Part shown: in pieces, positions 6,011 through 14,973 of the stretch
How positions within the stretch are numbered: position 1 is the first letter of the stretch
How the letters are laid out: each line of letters opens with the position of its first letter
From: CAZKNF01 sp964554105
GTDB lineage: Bacteria; Bacteroidota; Rhodothermia; Rhodothermales; VXPQ01
Assembly: GCA_964554105.1 (NCBI GenBank)
Contig: CAZKNF010000068.1
Coordinates: 1-18,388, forward strand
Direction: 5' to 3'
Length of the DNA stretch: 18,388 nt
The notes under the pieces: generated by a model
Database searches by the model: none
Seen by the model: the letters and a program-made list of their open reading frames with translations, nothing else
Told to the model about the DNA's origin: nothing
Position numbers and translations under genes: made by a program

Positions 6011-7603
6011 TCACGTTTCCAGTGCGCGGGCAGGGTCTACCTGGCATATTCGGGCAAACACGCGTTCGGCGTTTTCCTGCACACGATCCTGGGCAACGGA
6101 CTCGTCGGAGCGCAGCAAATCGTAGCACTGATGCAATCGGCTCCAGACCTCGAGCGCCAACTCCGGCTCCCATTCATCCAGGTTGAAGGATTCGATCTCG
6201 GTTTCCAGATTCTCGAGAATGGGACAAGCGATAGACGGCTTGTCGGCCTGCATGCAGATTTGAGCCATGTTGAATCGCCGTAGAAAACGGCCTCGCCTGG
6301 CGCCGTCCTGCTGAATTCCATTTTGCAGGACACCCATCGCTTCACCCAGTTTTCCTCCCGCCGCAAGCCGGCTGGCGGCTTCGAACTGCTCTTCCAGTTT
6401 TTTGTCATCGACTGCGGATCGGCTGCTGCCTTGCCCGGATGCAAGCACTTGCGCCACGACATCATCGAGCCAAAACTTCGTCTTCGAGTCGGCAAAGGGA
6501 GTTCCGCCCGCGAACGTCAGACGAGGCAGAGAGCCCGCGCGTCTGATGAACAACGCCGTTTCAAGGAGGACCGATTCTTTGGCCTGTTCATACTCTTCCC
6601 CGAGCGCTTCCAGTGCCGAGACGACGAAACGTTGGAGATCGAGCCAGAAGTGATACGGCGCCTCCCGGAACGCGCTCTCAGCTACTTCGAGCAGTGTTTT
6701 CCAGTCCTGGTCGTCGAGCAGCGTATTGAGATACGTGAGCCGGTGTGGCGGAGGGTCGTGAAATAGCGTCTTTCCCGACTGATTAGTTGGCTCGGTAACG
6801 ACGGGATCCCAGCGGACGATCCGCGCTAACCGATAGGACACCGGATCAAAGGGCGATTGCTCGCGCAAAAATCCGGCGAGGCCAAGTACCTGTTCGAGTG
6901 CTTCGCTCTCGGTCTGCACGGCTGCAGCAGCCGGAGCGACCGACGAAGCGTGCGGCGACGCGGCAGACTCCGAGACTGGAGAGGCCGTACGTTCCGGCGC
7001 ACCGTCCTGGCCGACCTGTTGGGGCTTCGGGGCCTTTTCGGCCGATTTCCCCGGCAGTTTCCGCTGTGCATCCTCCAGAGCCCTCTTGAGTCCACTCAAG
7101 ATCGGCGCCTGATCCTCCATCTTCTCCGTCGTAAACGCCTGCAGCTCCTTAACTGCCTCCAGGGAGCGCTCGATGGACTCGCGGTCGTCGGCCCTCGGTG
7201 TCAGAGACGGCATCAAGTCGCTCAATCGCTCGGCGGCGAATTGTAACGCGTTCTGACGAGCGCGCATCCGCCTGACAGGTGGATACATCGGCTCCCAGAA
7301 GCGTTCAACCAGCAGCTTCTGCGCCAAAAGGCCTTCCAGGACTCCGTTGTAGCCATCCACTCGCGAGAGAGCCATGGCCAAGTACGTCGCGACCCGAAGA
7401 TCTTTCGCCTTCCGACTCAGAATCATCCGACAGCTCTCGACAATTCGGTTGAAGTCGACGCCTTCCGGACTTACCGAACTCAGCTGATCGACCTCGTCCT
7501 TCAGGGCGAGAAAATCGTCGTCATAGGAGATGTCCTCGCCCACCGGATTGGCATCCGTGATCGAGCCCAATACCTCCTCAAGCAATGGGGATAGAGTCGG
7601 CAT
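6011..7603 (-). CDS. tssA: T6SS assembly protein TssA (ImpA N-terminal, VasJ-type C-terminal)
   Basis: TssA proteins coordinate T6SS biogenesis. They contact the membrane complex and baseplate and, in some systems, cap the growing sheath tip. This 530-residue protein has an ImpA-type N-terminal domain (about residues 8-135, including NPVGEDISYDDDF and the RFWEPMYPP segment at 101-109). A Pro/Ala/Ser-rich linker follows at about 184-230. The C-terminal region of VasJ type includes APYHFWLDLQRFV, LPRLTFAGGTPFAD and a final helical domain. Its start codon overlaps the stop of the preceding small gene by one base (TGATG), implying coupled translation. It is the last gene of the membrane-complex block and is followed by the 394-bp gap before tssB. 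The assignment is firm; the VasJ subclass is a judgement by eye. Confidence 0.93.
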   Translation of the reverse strand: MPTLSPLLEEVLGSITDANPVGEDISYDDDFLALKDEVDQLSSVSPEGVDFNRIVESCRMILSRKAKDLRVATYLAMALSRVDGYNGVLEGLLAQKLLVERFWEPMYPPVRRMRARQNALQFAAERLSDLMPSLTPRADDRESIERSLEAVKELQAFTTEKMEDQAPILSGLKRALEDAQRKLPGKSAEKAPKPQQVGQDGAPERTASPVSESAASPHASSVAPAAAAVQTESEALEQVLGLAGFLREQSPFDPVSYRLARIVRWDPVVTEPTNQSGKTLFHDPPPHRLTYLNTLLDDQDWKTLLEVAESAFREAPYHFWLDLQRFVVSALEALGEEYEQAKESVLLETALFIRRAGSLPRLTFAGGTPFADSKTKFWLDDVVAQVLASGQGSSRSAVDDKKLEEQFEAASRLAAGGKLGEAMGVLQNGIQQDGARRGRFLRRFNMAQICMQADKPSIACPILENLETEIESFNLDEWEPELALEVWSRLHQCYDLLRSDESVAQDRVQENAERVFARICQVDPARALET

Positions 7604-8043
7604 CAGTCCCAGACGTGGCCGCCTCTACCGGCATGTCCGGTATTAAGTACGGTGATGCATCCCGGTGGGACCCCTACATCCTTGACAGATGCAATCTGGG
7701 TGCCGTCGTCGCTATCAACGAATGTCTCAGCACCATCGCCAGGGTCTCCCTGCCCCGCGGTGGGCAGATCTCCCCTTTCGCCGACCCCGCGGGCCATAGC
7801 TGCCAGCTTCTCGACGGTGGCTGGTTTCAGATTGGTATGCACATCGCGTCTCGCTCGAATTCGGACACTGCCGTAATTCGCTGAATTGTATACTTTATCC
7901 TCCATACCGAAACTGTTGAAGATTGAGAGCTTCGTGAGCGGATCGATCGTCGTCGACACCCATCCGTAACGTACTTCAGCCTTGAACCAGCCTGAACCGG
8001 GTGCCGTAAAAATCAATCTACACCAGACGCGAGAGGCAGGCAA
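7603..8043 (-). CDS. Unrecognised small protein coupled to tssA
   Basis: This open frame of up to 146 codons lies between tagF and tssA and its TGA stop overlaps the tssA ATG. I do not recognise it. The longest form starts with TTG at 8043. No ATG or GTG lies upstream in frame before a stop at 8074-8076. Alternatives are a GTG at 7959 and an ATG at 7905, none with a clear Shine-Dalgarno, so the start is uncertain. Residues 16-30 (GSGWFKAEVRYGWVS) resemble the last strands of a bacterial SH3-like domain, but the first half of such a domain is missing. A remnant or chance match is possible. The rest has a Gly/Asp-rich stretch (about 90-110) and no signal peptide, membrane segment or Cys-rich motif. 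Its position suggests a T6SS accessory role, which is inference. Confidence 0.55.
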   Translation of the reverse strand: MPASRVWCRLIFTAPGSGWFKAEVRYGWVSTTIDPLTKLSIFNSFGMEDKVYNSANYGSVRIRARRDVHTNLKPATVEKLAAMARGVGERGDLPTAGQGDPGDGAETFVDSDDGTQIASVKDVGVPPGCITVLNTGHAGRGGHVWD

Positions 8044-8127
8044 CTTTACCCGACCGACGGCTCGCGTATCGTGCTATGCACGGACTGCGGCTCGCTATCG
8101 TCGTTGCGTGCTGCCACCGCCTTCGAC

Positions 8128-9102
8128 TCAGATGCGCGCCAGGAAATCGCGTAAACTGATCTCCTCGGATTCCAGTAATGCACCGAGGTGCGGCGGAATC
8201 GCGAGCGCCGCCTCTGCCGCATTTCCGCCACCCATCGTTTCGAGATCGCACAGGTGATCGCCGGCAGCGTCATCGCCGAGCAGGTGGATCAACACCCGCG
8301 GAGGTGGGAGTCGGAAAAAGAGCGACAGCGAGCCGCGTCCGCCATCCGACTCGGCAGCAGACCAGAAGAAAACCGGCGTGACGGCCGTATGGCCAAGCAA
8401 GCGCATGCACATGTCGATCCAGAACGCGACTGCCAGTTCAGACGCCCCCACGGGACCGACGGGAAACTTGAGCCCGAGTGTGAAGCCGCGGGGTACATCG
8501 CCCTTCAATGGTGCGACGAGCTCGAACAGGTTTCGGAACAGCAGGTACTTTCGTGAATCATCGAAGTGTCCCCAGTACCGGCTGCACCAGGTACCGAGGG
8601 ACGTTTCACCGAGATAGCGCTCGTATCCATCCGGCGAGCCGTTCTCGGCGGCGGCTGACAACCCGGACGTGTCGAGTCGCTCGCCGATATCCCGGTGCCC
8701 CACCTGGCCGTCTACGACCTCGCGTGCCAGCTCGGCGGCCTGGTCGAGGAAGTTTGCGAATCGAACCGGAGCGTCAATGATGTTCTGCGGATCCAGGTTC
8801 GCCTGCTCGTTTTCGAACGCGATTAAGAACGGGTACGTACGTGAGCTGCGGTCTCTACTCGGTCGGAGGACCCCTATGAGCGGTGGATCTGCTTCGTCCG
8901 GTGCGAAAACGAACCGATAGGCAGGCAACTCATCGTATGCCGTTTCGAACGCTCCTCCCATCCGGGTCTTCGCCGCGTACAATCCACGCTGGAGCCACTC
9001 GTCGAGTGCACGAAGGGCGGATCCGGACGCATTATGACGCACGAAGTCCCCGTGAACCGGGAGCTTCCCATAACCAATTACGGACGTCGTGCTCGTCTGC
9101 AT
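8128..9102 (-). CDS. tagF: T6SS-associated protein TagF
   Basis: TagF (ImpM/SciT family) is a cytoplasmic modulator of T6SS. In Pseudomonas aeruginosa it represses the system post-translationally, apparently through the FHA protein. The N-terminal half shows the family signature: VIGYGKLPVHGDFVRHNASG (about 8-27), LDEWLQRGL (33-41), and RTYPFLIAFENEQ (about 88-100). At 324 residues it includes a C-terminal region (about 150-324, with GTWCSRYWGHFDDSRK) beyond the core TagF domain. I see no PP2C phosphatase motifs there, so this is not a TagF-PppA fusion. The ATG start lies 44 bp after tssM, with AGGAG rather far upstream. The presence of TagF and an FHA protein in one cluster points to post-translational control, although PpkA and PppA are not in the window. 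Confidence 0.92.
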   Translation of the reverse strand: MQTSTTSVIGYGKLPVHGDFVRHNASGSALRALDEWLQRGLYAAKTRMGGAFETAYDELPAYRFVFAPDEADPPLIGVLRPSRDRSSRTYPFLIAFENEQANLDPQNIIDAPVRFANFLDQAAELAREVVDGQVGHRDIGERLDTSGLSAAAENGSPDGYERYLGETSLGTWCSRYWGHFDDSRKYLLFRNLFELVAPLKGDVPRGFTLGLKFPVGPVGASELAVAFWIDMCMRLLGHTAVTPVFFWSAAESDGGRGSLSLFFRLPPPRVLIHLLGDDAAGDHLCDLETMGGGNAAEAALAIPPHLGALLESEEISLRDFLARI

Positions 9103-9146
9103 TCAGGAATTCCAGCTCCTGCGAAGCACCTTTTCAAACTGATCGA

Positions 9147-12100
9147 TCAGTTTAGCGACTCCGGACAGGTGAAATTGAAGAAGCTGTTGAGGTTATTGAA
9201 CGGGTTCGTACCACTACGCGTGCGGAGATTATACTGCACGGTGACGCCGTTTTCGAACGGCCAATGCAGCAGGTACTCCGTAGACGACTGGCGCTGGACG
9301 GTGGCTTCCTGCAGTAGCCGGAACCACGCCCAATCTCCGCTAAAGTCCATTGCATCGGGGCCATCCTGCGTGGATATGCGGAGGCCGGCGCCGGAGCGGC
9401 CGGGCCAGGTGACTTGCGTCCAGGGGCGGTAGCTGCCCATCGTATAGGCCTCGCTTTGTCCATGGACGGCGATTTCGACCTGGCTCACGGGCGGCGCTTC
9501 CGGGCTTCGAATCGGCTGCTCCGGTTGGAGCTCGAAATCCAGCCGCGCCACGCCGCCGCTAAATAGCCCCTCTCCGATCCTCTCTGCCTGTTCGAGGGAC
9601 GTCAAGACCTGCGGCGCAATTCGAATGCCGCGACCTTCCCAGGTTTGCACGCTGGACCCGTCTCGTGTGAGATATGGAGCAAGTACATCCTGAAAGAAGG
9701 CCGATACGGCGCCGGACTGCGGCATGAAAAACTCCTCGAAATCTCCAAGAGGTACCTCGGGGCCGGCGGTCGGATCGAGTGGATATCTGCCGGACAGACT
9801 GGCAGCGTAGGGCTCGTACACCTCGGCGCGCCAGCGGTCATTGAGGCGTCGCTGCGTCATGGCGAGGACTGTCTCGAATGCGTAATATACCGGCTCGACG
9901 AACAGTGCCGTTCGTGTCTCAGGATCGAGCGGTGTGAGTGCGCTCTGGATGGACTGAACCTGAGAGGCGAGTTCGCCGCCGTTCTCGCTCAATACGCGCG
10001 CAGAATATTCGGCGGCCATAGCGGGATCGGCTGCGAGACCATCCAGCGTACTGCCAATTTGCGTGAGGGCGTCGAGGGAGCGAGTGAGTGCCGGGGAGGC
10101 ACCGCCACTCTGAGCCTTGTCGGCATTCATTTCGTGCAGCCTTCGGAAGCGCCTATCCACGGGATGGATCTCTGCATCCTCATCCTCGAGATCGATACTT
10201 GCATCCTCGCCAAGCCGCGCCCGAGCCGCGCGATCCGCGCGACGTTCAGCGACTTCCCCTAGGCGGTCCGACAGACCATCGACGAGGCCGCCGCCGAACT
10301 TCGTCTGGTGCGTGACCTGCGCAAGCAGATACAGGATCGGGGAGTCATATGGATTTCCGAGATCGATCATTCTTCGGGCAGCCGTCCGGATATCTCCCAT
10401 TCGTGTAAATCGGATGCTGCGCAAGAAGCGATTCCAGTTAGCCGCATACTCGTTGAAGTACATCTCTTGAAGTTGCTCGGCCAACTGATCTTCATCTTGC
10501 ATCGACTCGGGAAGATCCTGTTCGGAATAGCCCATCACCCAGTCCACCCGATCCGGAGACTTCGTTTCATCGGCGAGAGCCTCCTCGACGAAGGTATCCC
10601 ATCCTCGCTTCGTAAAGAAGCCGGGAACCTCGGGGCTTCCGGCGAACATCTCGACGGACCGCCCTTCGAGCGCATCGGCCAGCGTGAGCGGCTGCAGCGT
10701 CGCCATCCCCTGTTCTTTCAGGCGGGTATAGATACGCGCCACGCTGGGGGGTTCGTAGATCAGCCTGCGCATCTGTGCTGTCAGGGTTGCGTCGTCTTCA
10801 AAAGGTTCGATGATACCGCCCATAAGCCCGGCCGCAAAAGCGGCTGTTTGTCGCTCGATCTGCCCGCGCAGCTCATCGCGATCGGTCTCGGCAGCATGCG
10901 GCAGCACGGCGGCCTCGGCATACGCTGTCAGGTGTTGTTCGAGGAAGAAGACGTTGCCCTCACTCTCGTTAAGCCGCTCCACCTCGCTCGTCATAAGGAG
11001 GTAGGCGCGGAGATCGTTATAGAGCGAATCGCGCTCGGCGCCGTCGGCGCCGCTCAGACGCGCTCCGCCACGCATCCGGTCCATAATAGACCTGAGCGGA
11101 TAGGACGATACGAAGGTGCGCGCCCTGTCCGCGTAGAGGCGACGAGCCGGGTCGAGCACGGAGCCGCTTCTGTCGAGCCCCCAACTCATAAAGCCGGGTC
11201 CCGCCTCGAGTTGATCCAGCCGTTCACGGAGGCCATCCATGCGGGCAAAATCCGTCACGGTGGTGCCTGTATTCTCCCAGAGCACCGGCGACACCGCGAG
11301 CGCAGCTTCCTGAATGCCACCCAGATTTTGCTTGCTGCGCACGAGCGCCGGGGCGACCAGGAGGATAAACAGCACGAGGACCACGAGGGCGGCGACCGCC
11401 GCGCCTGCCTGCACGAAACGTCCTCTCGTGGCGACCTTCGAGGTCTGCCGAACCATGTATTGATCCGGAATAATGACGTCCGTAAACAGCTCTTTGATGA
11501 AGTAACTCTTCGCCTCCACCTCCGGCTTCAGGCCTCCGGACACGTCCGGCGGCAGATCGAATTGCTGTGCGATCGCCTGGATGACGCGGTCGATCGGTGT
11601 ACCTTCCTGCGTACCACTCGTAAAATAGAACCCGCGGAATGCTGGGCTCTCCTGGTACGGATTGGGCTGAAAGAGCCGCTCGATGAAGTATCCGAGATTG
11701 TCCTTGACGGCCGCGAATTCGAGCGGGAAGACATGCACTTTCTGTCGGTCTTCCCGTTTCATCGATTGGCTCAGCTTCATGGAGCGCATCCCAAGCAGAG
11801 CGTCATAGAGGCGGCGGAATTCCTGCTCGAAGACGGAGCGTACGTCGGCGGTCGCCTGCTGCTCGCGATCCAGCGTGCAACCCCAGATCTGTTCCCGCTC
11901 GCTTCGCGCCATATCGCCGAAGATTTCAACGAATCCCTGCATCAGATCGCACTTGGTGAAGAGCAGGTAGACGGGAAAGCGGACGCCGAGCCGTGTAACG
12001 AGTTCATCGACGCGGCCGCGGATGCTGCGGGCGTGCCGCTCGATCTCCTCGGGCGAGGCGCCGGCCAGTTCCTCAATGCTGATTCCGGCGATGACGCCGT

Positions 12101-12719
12101 TGATGGGCCGGTCGCTGCGGTGCTTCTTAAGCGTGTCGAGAAAGGCGTGCCACTCCTCTTCGTCCTCGGGCTCGGTGACGTACCGACCGGCGGTGTCGAG
12201 CAGGATGGCGGAATCGGTGAAGAACCAGTCGCAGTTCCGGGTACCGCCCACGCCGCGTATGCGATCCGTGCCGAGCGGAAAATTCAGGCCTGAATTGGCG
12301 ATGGCGGTCGTCTTCCCTGCACCAGGCGGACCGATGAACATATACCAGGGAAGCGCATACAGAGCCGCGCTGCCTCGGCGTCCCTGGCCGAGCTTCGATT
12401 GCTTCAGACGATCGATGGCCGTCTCGAGCTGCTTCTGCAGCTCTTCTATCTCGGATCGCTTGTCCGGCCGTGTATTCAGCATCTGCTGAGATGCCTGCAT
12501 CTTAATCGATTGCTCGATTTGCGATGCGCTGCTGTTCGCCCGGACGACACCGATGACGAGGAAGAGAATGAACGCGACGAGCACACCGATTACGGCGAGG
12601 AGCTGCACGATCAGGGACCACTCCAGCCATGCGCCGAGCACGAGGATCAGCGCGACCACCATCGCCATCCCCACACCGAGGATGACGTACTGATTCGTAG
12701 CGACCTTCTTGAAACTCAT
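9147..12719 (-). CDS. tssM: T6SS inner-membrane core protein TssM (IcmF/VasK)
   Basis: TssM spans the inner membrane and periplasm and joins TssL to the lipoprotein TssJ, forming the channel of the membrane complex. I place the start at the ATG at 12719 (1190 residues), because GAGAGGA stands 6 nt upstream. An in-frame ATG seven codons earlier would put that Shine-Dalgarno inside the gene. Two N-terminal membrane segments (about 12-32 and 37-60) precede a cytoplasmic NTPase-like domain with Walker A GPPGAGKT (130-137) and an ILLDTAGRY segment (172-180). A third membrane helix lies at about 436-460, followed by a large periplasmic part ending in the family C-terminal domain (PWTQVTWPG and LLHWPFENGVTVQY). 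Both nucleotide-binding motifs look intact, which is not true of all TssM proteins. It sits between tssL and tagF. Confidence 0.97.
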   Translation of the reverse strand: MSFKKVATNQYVILGVGMAMVVALILVLGAWLEWSLIVQLLAVIGVLVAFILFLVIGVVRANSSASQIEQSIKMQASQQMLNTRPDKRSEIEELQKQLETAIDRLKQSKLGQGRRGSAALYALPWYMFIGPPGAGKTTAIANSGLNFPLGTDRIRGVGGTRNCDWFFTDSAILLDTAGRYVTEPEDEEEWHAFLDTLKKHRSDRPINGVIAGISIEELAGASPEEIERHARSIRGRVDELVTRLGVRFPVYLLFTKCDLMQGFVEIFGDMARSEREQIWGCTLDREQQATADVRSVFEQEFRRLYDALLGMRSMKLSQSMKREDRQKVHVFPLEFAAVKDNLGYFIERLFQPNPYQESPAFRGFYFTSGTQEGTPIDRVIQAIAQQFDLPPDVSGGLKPEVEAKSYFIKELFTDVIIPDQYMVRQTSKVATRGRFVQAGAAVAALVVLVLFILLVAPALVRSKQNLGGIQEAALAVSPVLWENTGTTVTDFARMDGLRERLDQLEAGPGFMSWGLDRSGSVLDPARRLYADRARTFVSSYPLRSIMDRMRGGARLSGADGAERDSLYNDLRAYLLMTSEVERLNESEGNVFFLEQHLTAYAEAAVLPHAAETDRDELRGQIERQTAAFAAGLMGGIIEPFEDDATLTAQMRRLIYEPPSVARIYTRLKEQGMATLQPLTLADALEGRSVEMFAGSPEVPGFFTKRGWDTFVEEALADETKSPDRVDWVMGYSEQDLPESMQDEDQLAEQLQEMYFNEYAANWNRFLRSIRFTRMGDIRTAARRMIDLGNPYDSPILYLLAQVTHQTKFGGGLVDGLSDRLGEVAERRADRAARARLGEDASIDLEDEDAEIHPVDRRFRRLHEMNADKAQSGGASPALTRSLDALTQIGSTLDGLAADPAMAAEYSARVLSENGGELASQVQSIQSALTPLDPETRTALFVEPVYYAFETVLAMTQRRLNDRWRAEVYEPYAASLSGRYPLDPTAGPEVPLGDFEEFFMPQSGAVSAFFQDVLAPYLTRDGSSVQTWEGRGIRIAPQVLTSLEQAERIGEGLFSGGVARLDFELQPEQPIRSPEAPPVSQVEIAVHGQSEAYTMGSYRPWTQVTWPGRSGAGLRISTQDGPDAMDFSGDWAWFRLLQEATVQRQSSTEYLLHWPFENGVTVQYNLRTRSGTNPFNNLNSFFNFTCPESLN

Positions 12720-12725
12720 TAGAGA

Positions 12726-12732
12726 TCCTCTC
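12726..12732 (-). promoter_or_regulatory. Shine-Dalgarno sequence deciding the tssM start
   Basis: GAGAGGA lies 6 nt before the ATG at 12719 and downstream of the ATG at 12740. It therefore favours the shorter TssM beginning MSFKK over a form with seven extra residues. Confidence 0.75.
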
Positions 12733-12747
12733 TCGAACAAAAGTGAA

Positions 12748-13476
12748 TCATCGTACCACCTCGGTGCGCGGTACTTCTTCGATCGTACGAGCGGCGTCCT
12801 GCGCGGCGCTCGAAATGTAGAAGCTCATGGCGAGATATACGATCAACCCCATGACGATCGCTGCGATCACCACCATCCAGGCCGGCAGCTTACTTTTGAC
12901 TTCCGCTGCCACCTGGTCGCGCGGCTTACCGTGGGCGGAGAGCACGCCGACACCCATGCCGGGTGTGCGCTTGAGCTCGGAATATGTCTCCTCTATGATA
13001 AGCCGCAGTCGTTCCTGATCGTGCAACTGATATCGGCCCTTGAATCCAAGCGCCATGCACAAATAATAGACTTCCAGAATCTCGGCCTGCTGTGCTCGCC
13101 GACTCCGAAGGCCTTCGAGTCTCTCGAAAAACTCTTCTCCGGCATCGTAGCGATCATAGATCTCGAGCTGCAGGGGGCGGGCGAGCCACCGATCTTTCTG
13201 CGTCCAATTTGATGAGAGAATCGTCTCGTCGATAAAGGCGACCATCGCGAACTTCGCCAACTGCACGTCCTCCTGGGCTACACCGGACCTGGCGGCCTCT
13301 TGCCCTGACTTATCCAACAGACGCTTGATGCGCTCACGGAGCAGATCCGCTTCACCGAAGGCATCGGTGGAGCGCAATTGCAGCACGAGCGCAAAGCAGG
13401 GTGAATAGATCTCTGAGAGGCGGTGGGTTTTCGCCTCGTCAAAAAGAACTTCGGACGGTGCTTCAGCTAATTCCAT
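12748..13476 (-). CDS. tssL: T6SS inner-membrane protein TssL (DotU/IcmH)
   Basis: TssL is the DotU-like protein that binds TssM and links the baseplate to the membrane complex. The cytoplasmic helical domain shows the family pattern: AKFAMVAFIDETILSSNW and the conserved ILEVYYLCMALGFKGRYQL. A single C-terminal membrane helix (PAWMVVIAAIVMGLIVYLAM) lies about 20 residues from the end, as expected for a tail-anchored protein. There is no OmpA-like peptidoglycan-binding extension, so wall anchoring must come from elsewhere. The start is uncertain: an ATG at 13476 (242 residues, GGAAAG close upstream) or a GTG at 13491 (247 residues, no Shine-Dalgarno). I prefer the ATG. The gene follows tssK by 12-27 bp and precedes tssM by 28 bp. 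Confidence 0.95.
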   Translation of the reverse strand: MELAEAPSEVLFDEAKTHRLSEIYSPCFALVLQLRSTDAFGEADLLRERIKRLLDKSGQEAARSGVAQEDVQLAKFAMVAFIDETILSSNWTQKDRWLARPLQLEIYDRYDAGEEFFERLEGLRSRRAQQAEILEVYYLCMALGFKGRYQLHDQERLRLIIEETYSELKRTPGMGVGVLSAHGKPRDQVAAEVKSKLPAWMVVIAAIVMGLIVYLAMSFYISSAAQDAARTIEEVPRTEVVR

Positions 13477-13503
13477 GACTCTTTCCGGCACTCATTCGCG
13501 CCG

Positions 13504-14868
13504 TCAGGGGTTATTGACAGCGATCAATTTCATGTCGACATCGCTAAATTCGGAGGGAATGAACAGGGCGATAGCCTGGCTCTCCTGGATGGCCTCCCAG
13601 AACGGCCCTCGCTTTTGAAGTTGGAAGTAGTTCGCCTGGGCATCGACCGGCATTCCGCTCGGCAGTCGGGTCGTGTGCTCGATGGCGAGGGCTCTCGTGT
13701 AACTGCGCAGGACCGCATCAATGGTCTGCGGCGAGGCAATGCGGAGCATTCGAGGCAACTCCGGGACGAGCACGTCCTCCTGGAACTTTTCGCTTCGCGC
13801 GACCAGGTACAGGTTCGCGTTCTCGAGGAGATCTGCATCGAGACTCGCGACCAGCAAATTCTCGCGCTGGCGTTCGAGCTCGACCTGTACGTAGTTCGCC
13901 CGTGGTGACACGCCACCGAGCAAGCCGCGAATAATGCCGTCCAGGCGATCAAAGCACGACGTCAGATCGCCATGGTCATAGACAGGAAAATCGCGCGCCG
14001 AGACCGAGGCTTCCGTGACGCCTGCGGACAGCCGGCCGGCCAGCTGGAGCATCGCCGTGTAGAGGCTTTCCGGATGACCGGCCCCGCCGGCATGATGATG
14101 ATTCAGCAGCGGGATATATGTGTTCACCGTGCTATAGAGATTCAGTGCCGCCACATCGGCGGGTGAGAGTTCGCGCTGCGAGAGAATGCTGCGTTGGCGG
14201 TCGGCCAGAGAGGTGCTCTTCGCGACGAGCAGTTCGAGGAGCCGGCGCGTGAGCGTCATCAGGCGTTCTGAGGCTCCGATGTTCAGACATGGCGGCACGA
14301 ACGTTTCGCTCGGAATGAATGTCCCGCTCGCGGCGCGTGCGATCGCGGCCACCTGTAGTGAGGAGTAGTCCCCGAGAGGCTCACCCCCCACACGAATCTG
14401 GAAGTTTGTTCGCGCCACTTCGATGGAGCGTTCATTGGTACCGGTGTTTTCGTCCGGCACCTGTATGGTCTCTGCGATGTACCGCATCTCCCGCCCGTTC
14501 GTCGCTCCCTGGAGCGAGACATTGCTGCCCGACGGGCGCTCCGAGGGGAGGCAAAGATACACGGACAGCTGCTCTTCGGTCGCGGGGAAGGAGGCACGGA
14601 AGTTTCGCGCTGCGGGTTTCGGATCGTTATCCGGAATGCTGAAAATGAGTCCATCCGGCATGACTCCGGAAGCACGAAGGAGAACGAACTCGCCGTTCCC
14701 GAGGGCTTCTCGATCGAATTCGATCCGTGAGAACCCCCAGTCGTACGGCGTGAACGCCCGCATGCGTGCACTTACAGCACTCTGCTGATAGCGATCCCAT
14801 TGCTGCAGGTGATGAGGATCGAGCGTCATCCCCTCGAACCACACTACTCTTTTTCGGTCTTGCGCCAT
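13504..14868 (-). CDS. tssK: T6SS baseplate adaptor TssK
   Basis: TssK trimers connect the TssEFG baseplate to the TssL/TssM membrane complex. TssK is related in fold to phage receptor-binding proteins. The 454-residue protein has the normal length and opens with the family signature RVVWFEGMTLDPHHLQQWDRY (about 7-27), the counterpart of the common WxEGMxLxPQHFQQ motif. Further typical segments are YDWGFSRIEFD (about 42-52) and a C-terminal receptor-like region ending with IALFIPSEFSDVDMKLIAVN. The ATG at 14868 has no clear Shine-Dalgarno, and the 105-bp gap to tssJ contains a 14-bp palindrome just upstream. Confidence 0.97.
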   Translation of the reverse strand: MAQDRKRVVWFEGMTLDPHHLQQWDRYQQSAVSARMRAFTPYDWGFSRIEFDREALGNGEFVLLRASGVMPDGLIFSIPDNDPKPAARNFRASFPATEEQLSVYLCLPSERPSGSNVSLQGATNGREMRYIAETIQVPDENTGTNERSIEVARTNFQIRVGGEPLGDYSSLQVAAIARAASGTFIPSETFVPPCLNIGASERLMTLTRRLLELLVAKSTSLADRQRSILSQRELSPADVAALNLYSTVNTYIPLLNHHHAGGAGHPESLYTAMLQLAGRLSAGVTEASVSARDFPVYDHGDLTSCFDRLDGIIRGLLGGVSPRANYVQVELERQRENLLVASLDADLLENANLYLVARSEKFQEDVLVPELPRMLRIASPQTIDAVLRSYTRALAIEHTTRLPSGMPVDAQANYFQLQKRGPFWEAIQESQAIALFIPSEFSDVDMKLIAVNNP

Positions 14869-14897
14869 ACGTCGTCTAGAATGAATGACACCAACGT

Positions 14898-14911
14898 GCG
14901 CCCATGGGCGC
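14898..14911. repeat. 14-bp perfect palindrome upstream of tssK
   Basis: GCGCCCATGGGCGC is a perfect palindrome 30-43 bp before the tssK start codon, in the otherwise featureless 105-bp tssJ-tssK gap. It could be a dimer binding site, or a 5-bp GC-rich stem with a CATG loop near the tssK translation start. Confidence 0.4.
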
Positions 14912-14973
14912 CGCTTCTCGTCGCCCGGTTAATTACTCGTTCAGATAGAAGTCAGATTGATTCGCACACCACA

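Noticed and set aside
7603..8043. PAAR-repeat spike protein
   Set aside because: There are no PAAR motifs, and the length and composition do not fit.
10308..12293. Open frame of 661 codons on the plus strand opposite tssM
   Set aside because: It is antisense to a well-supported gene, has no recognisable protein features, and is the usual by-product of codon bias in GC-rich DNA.
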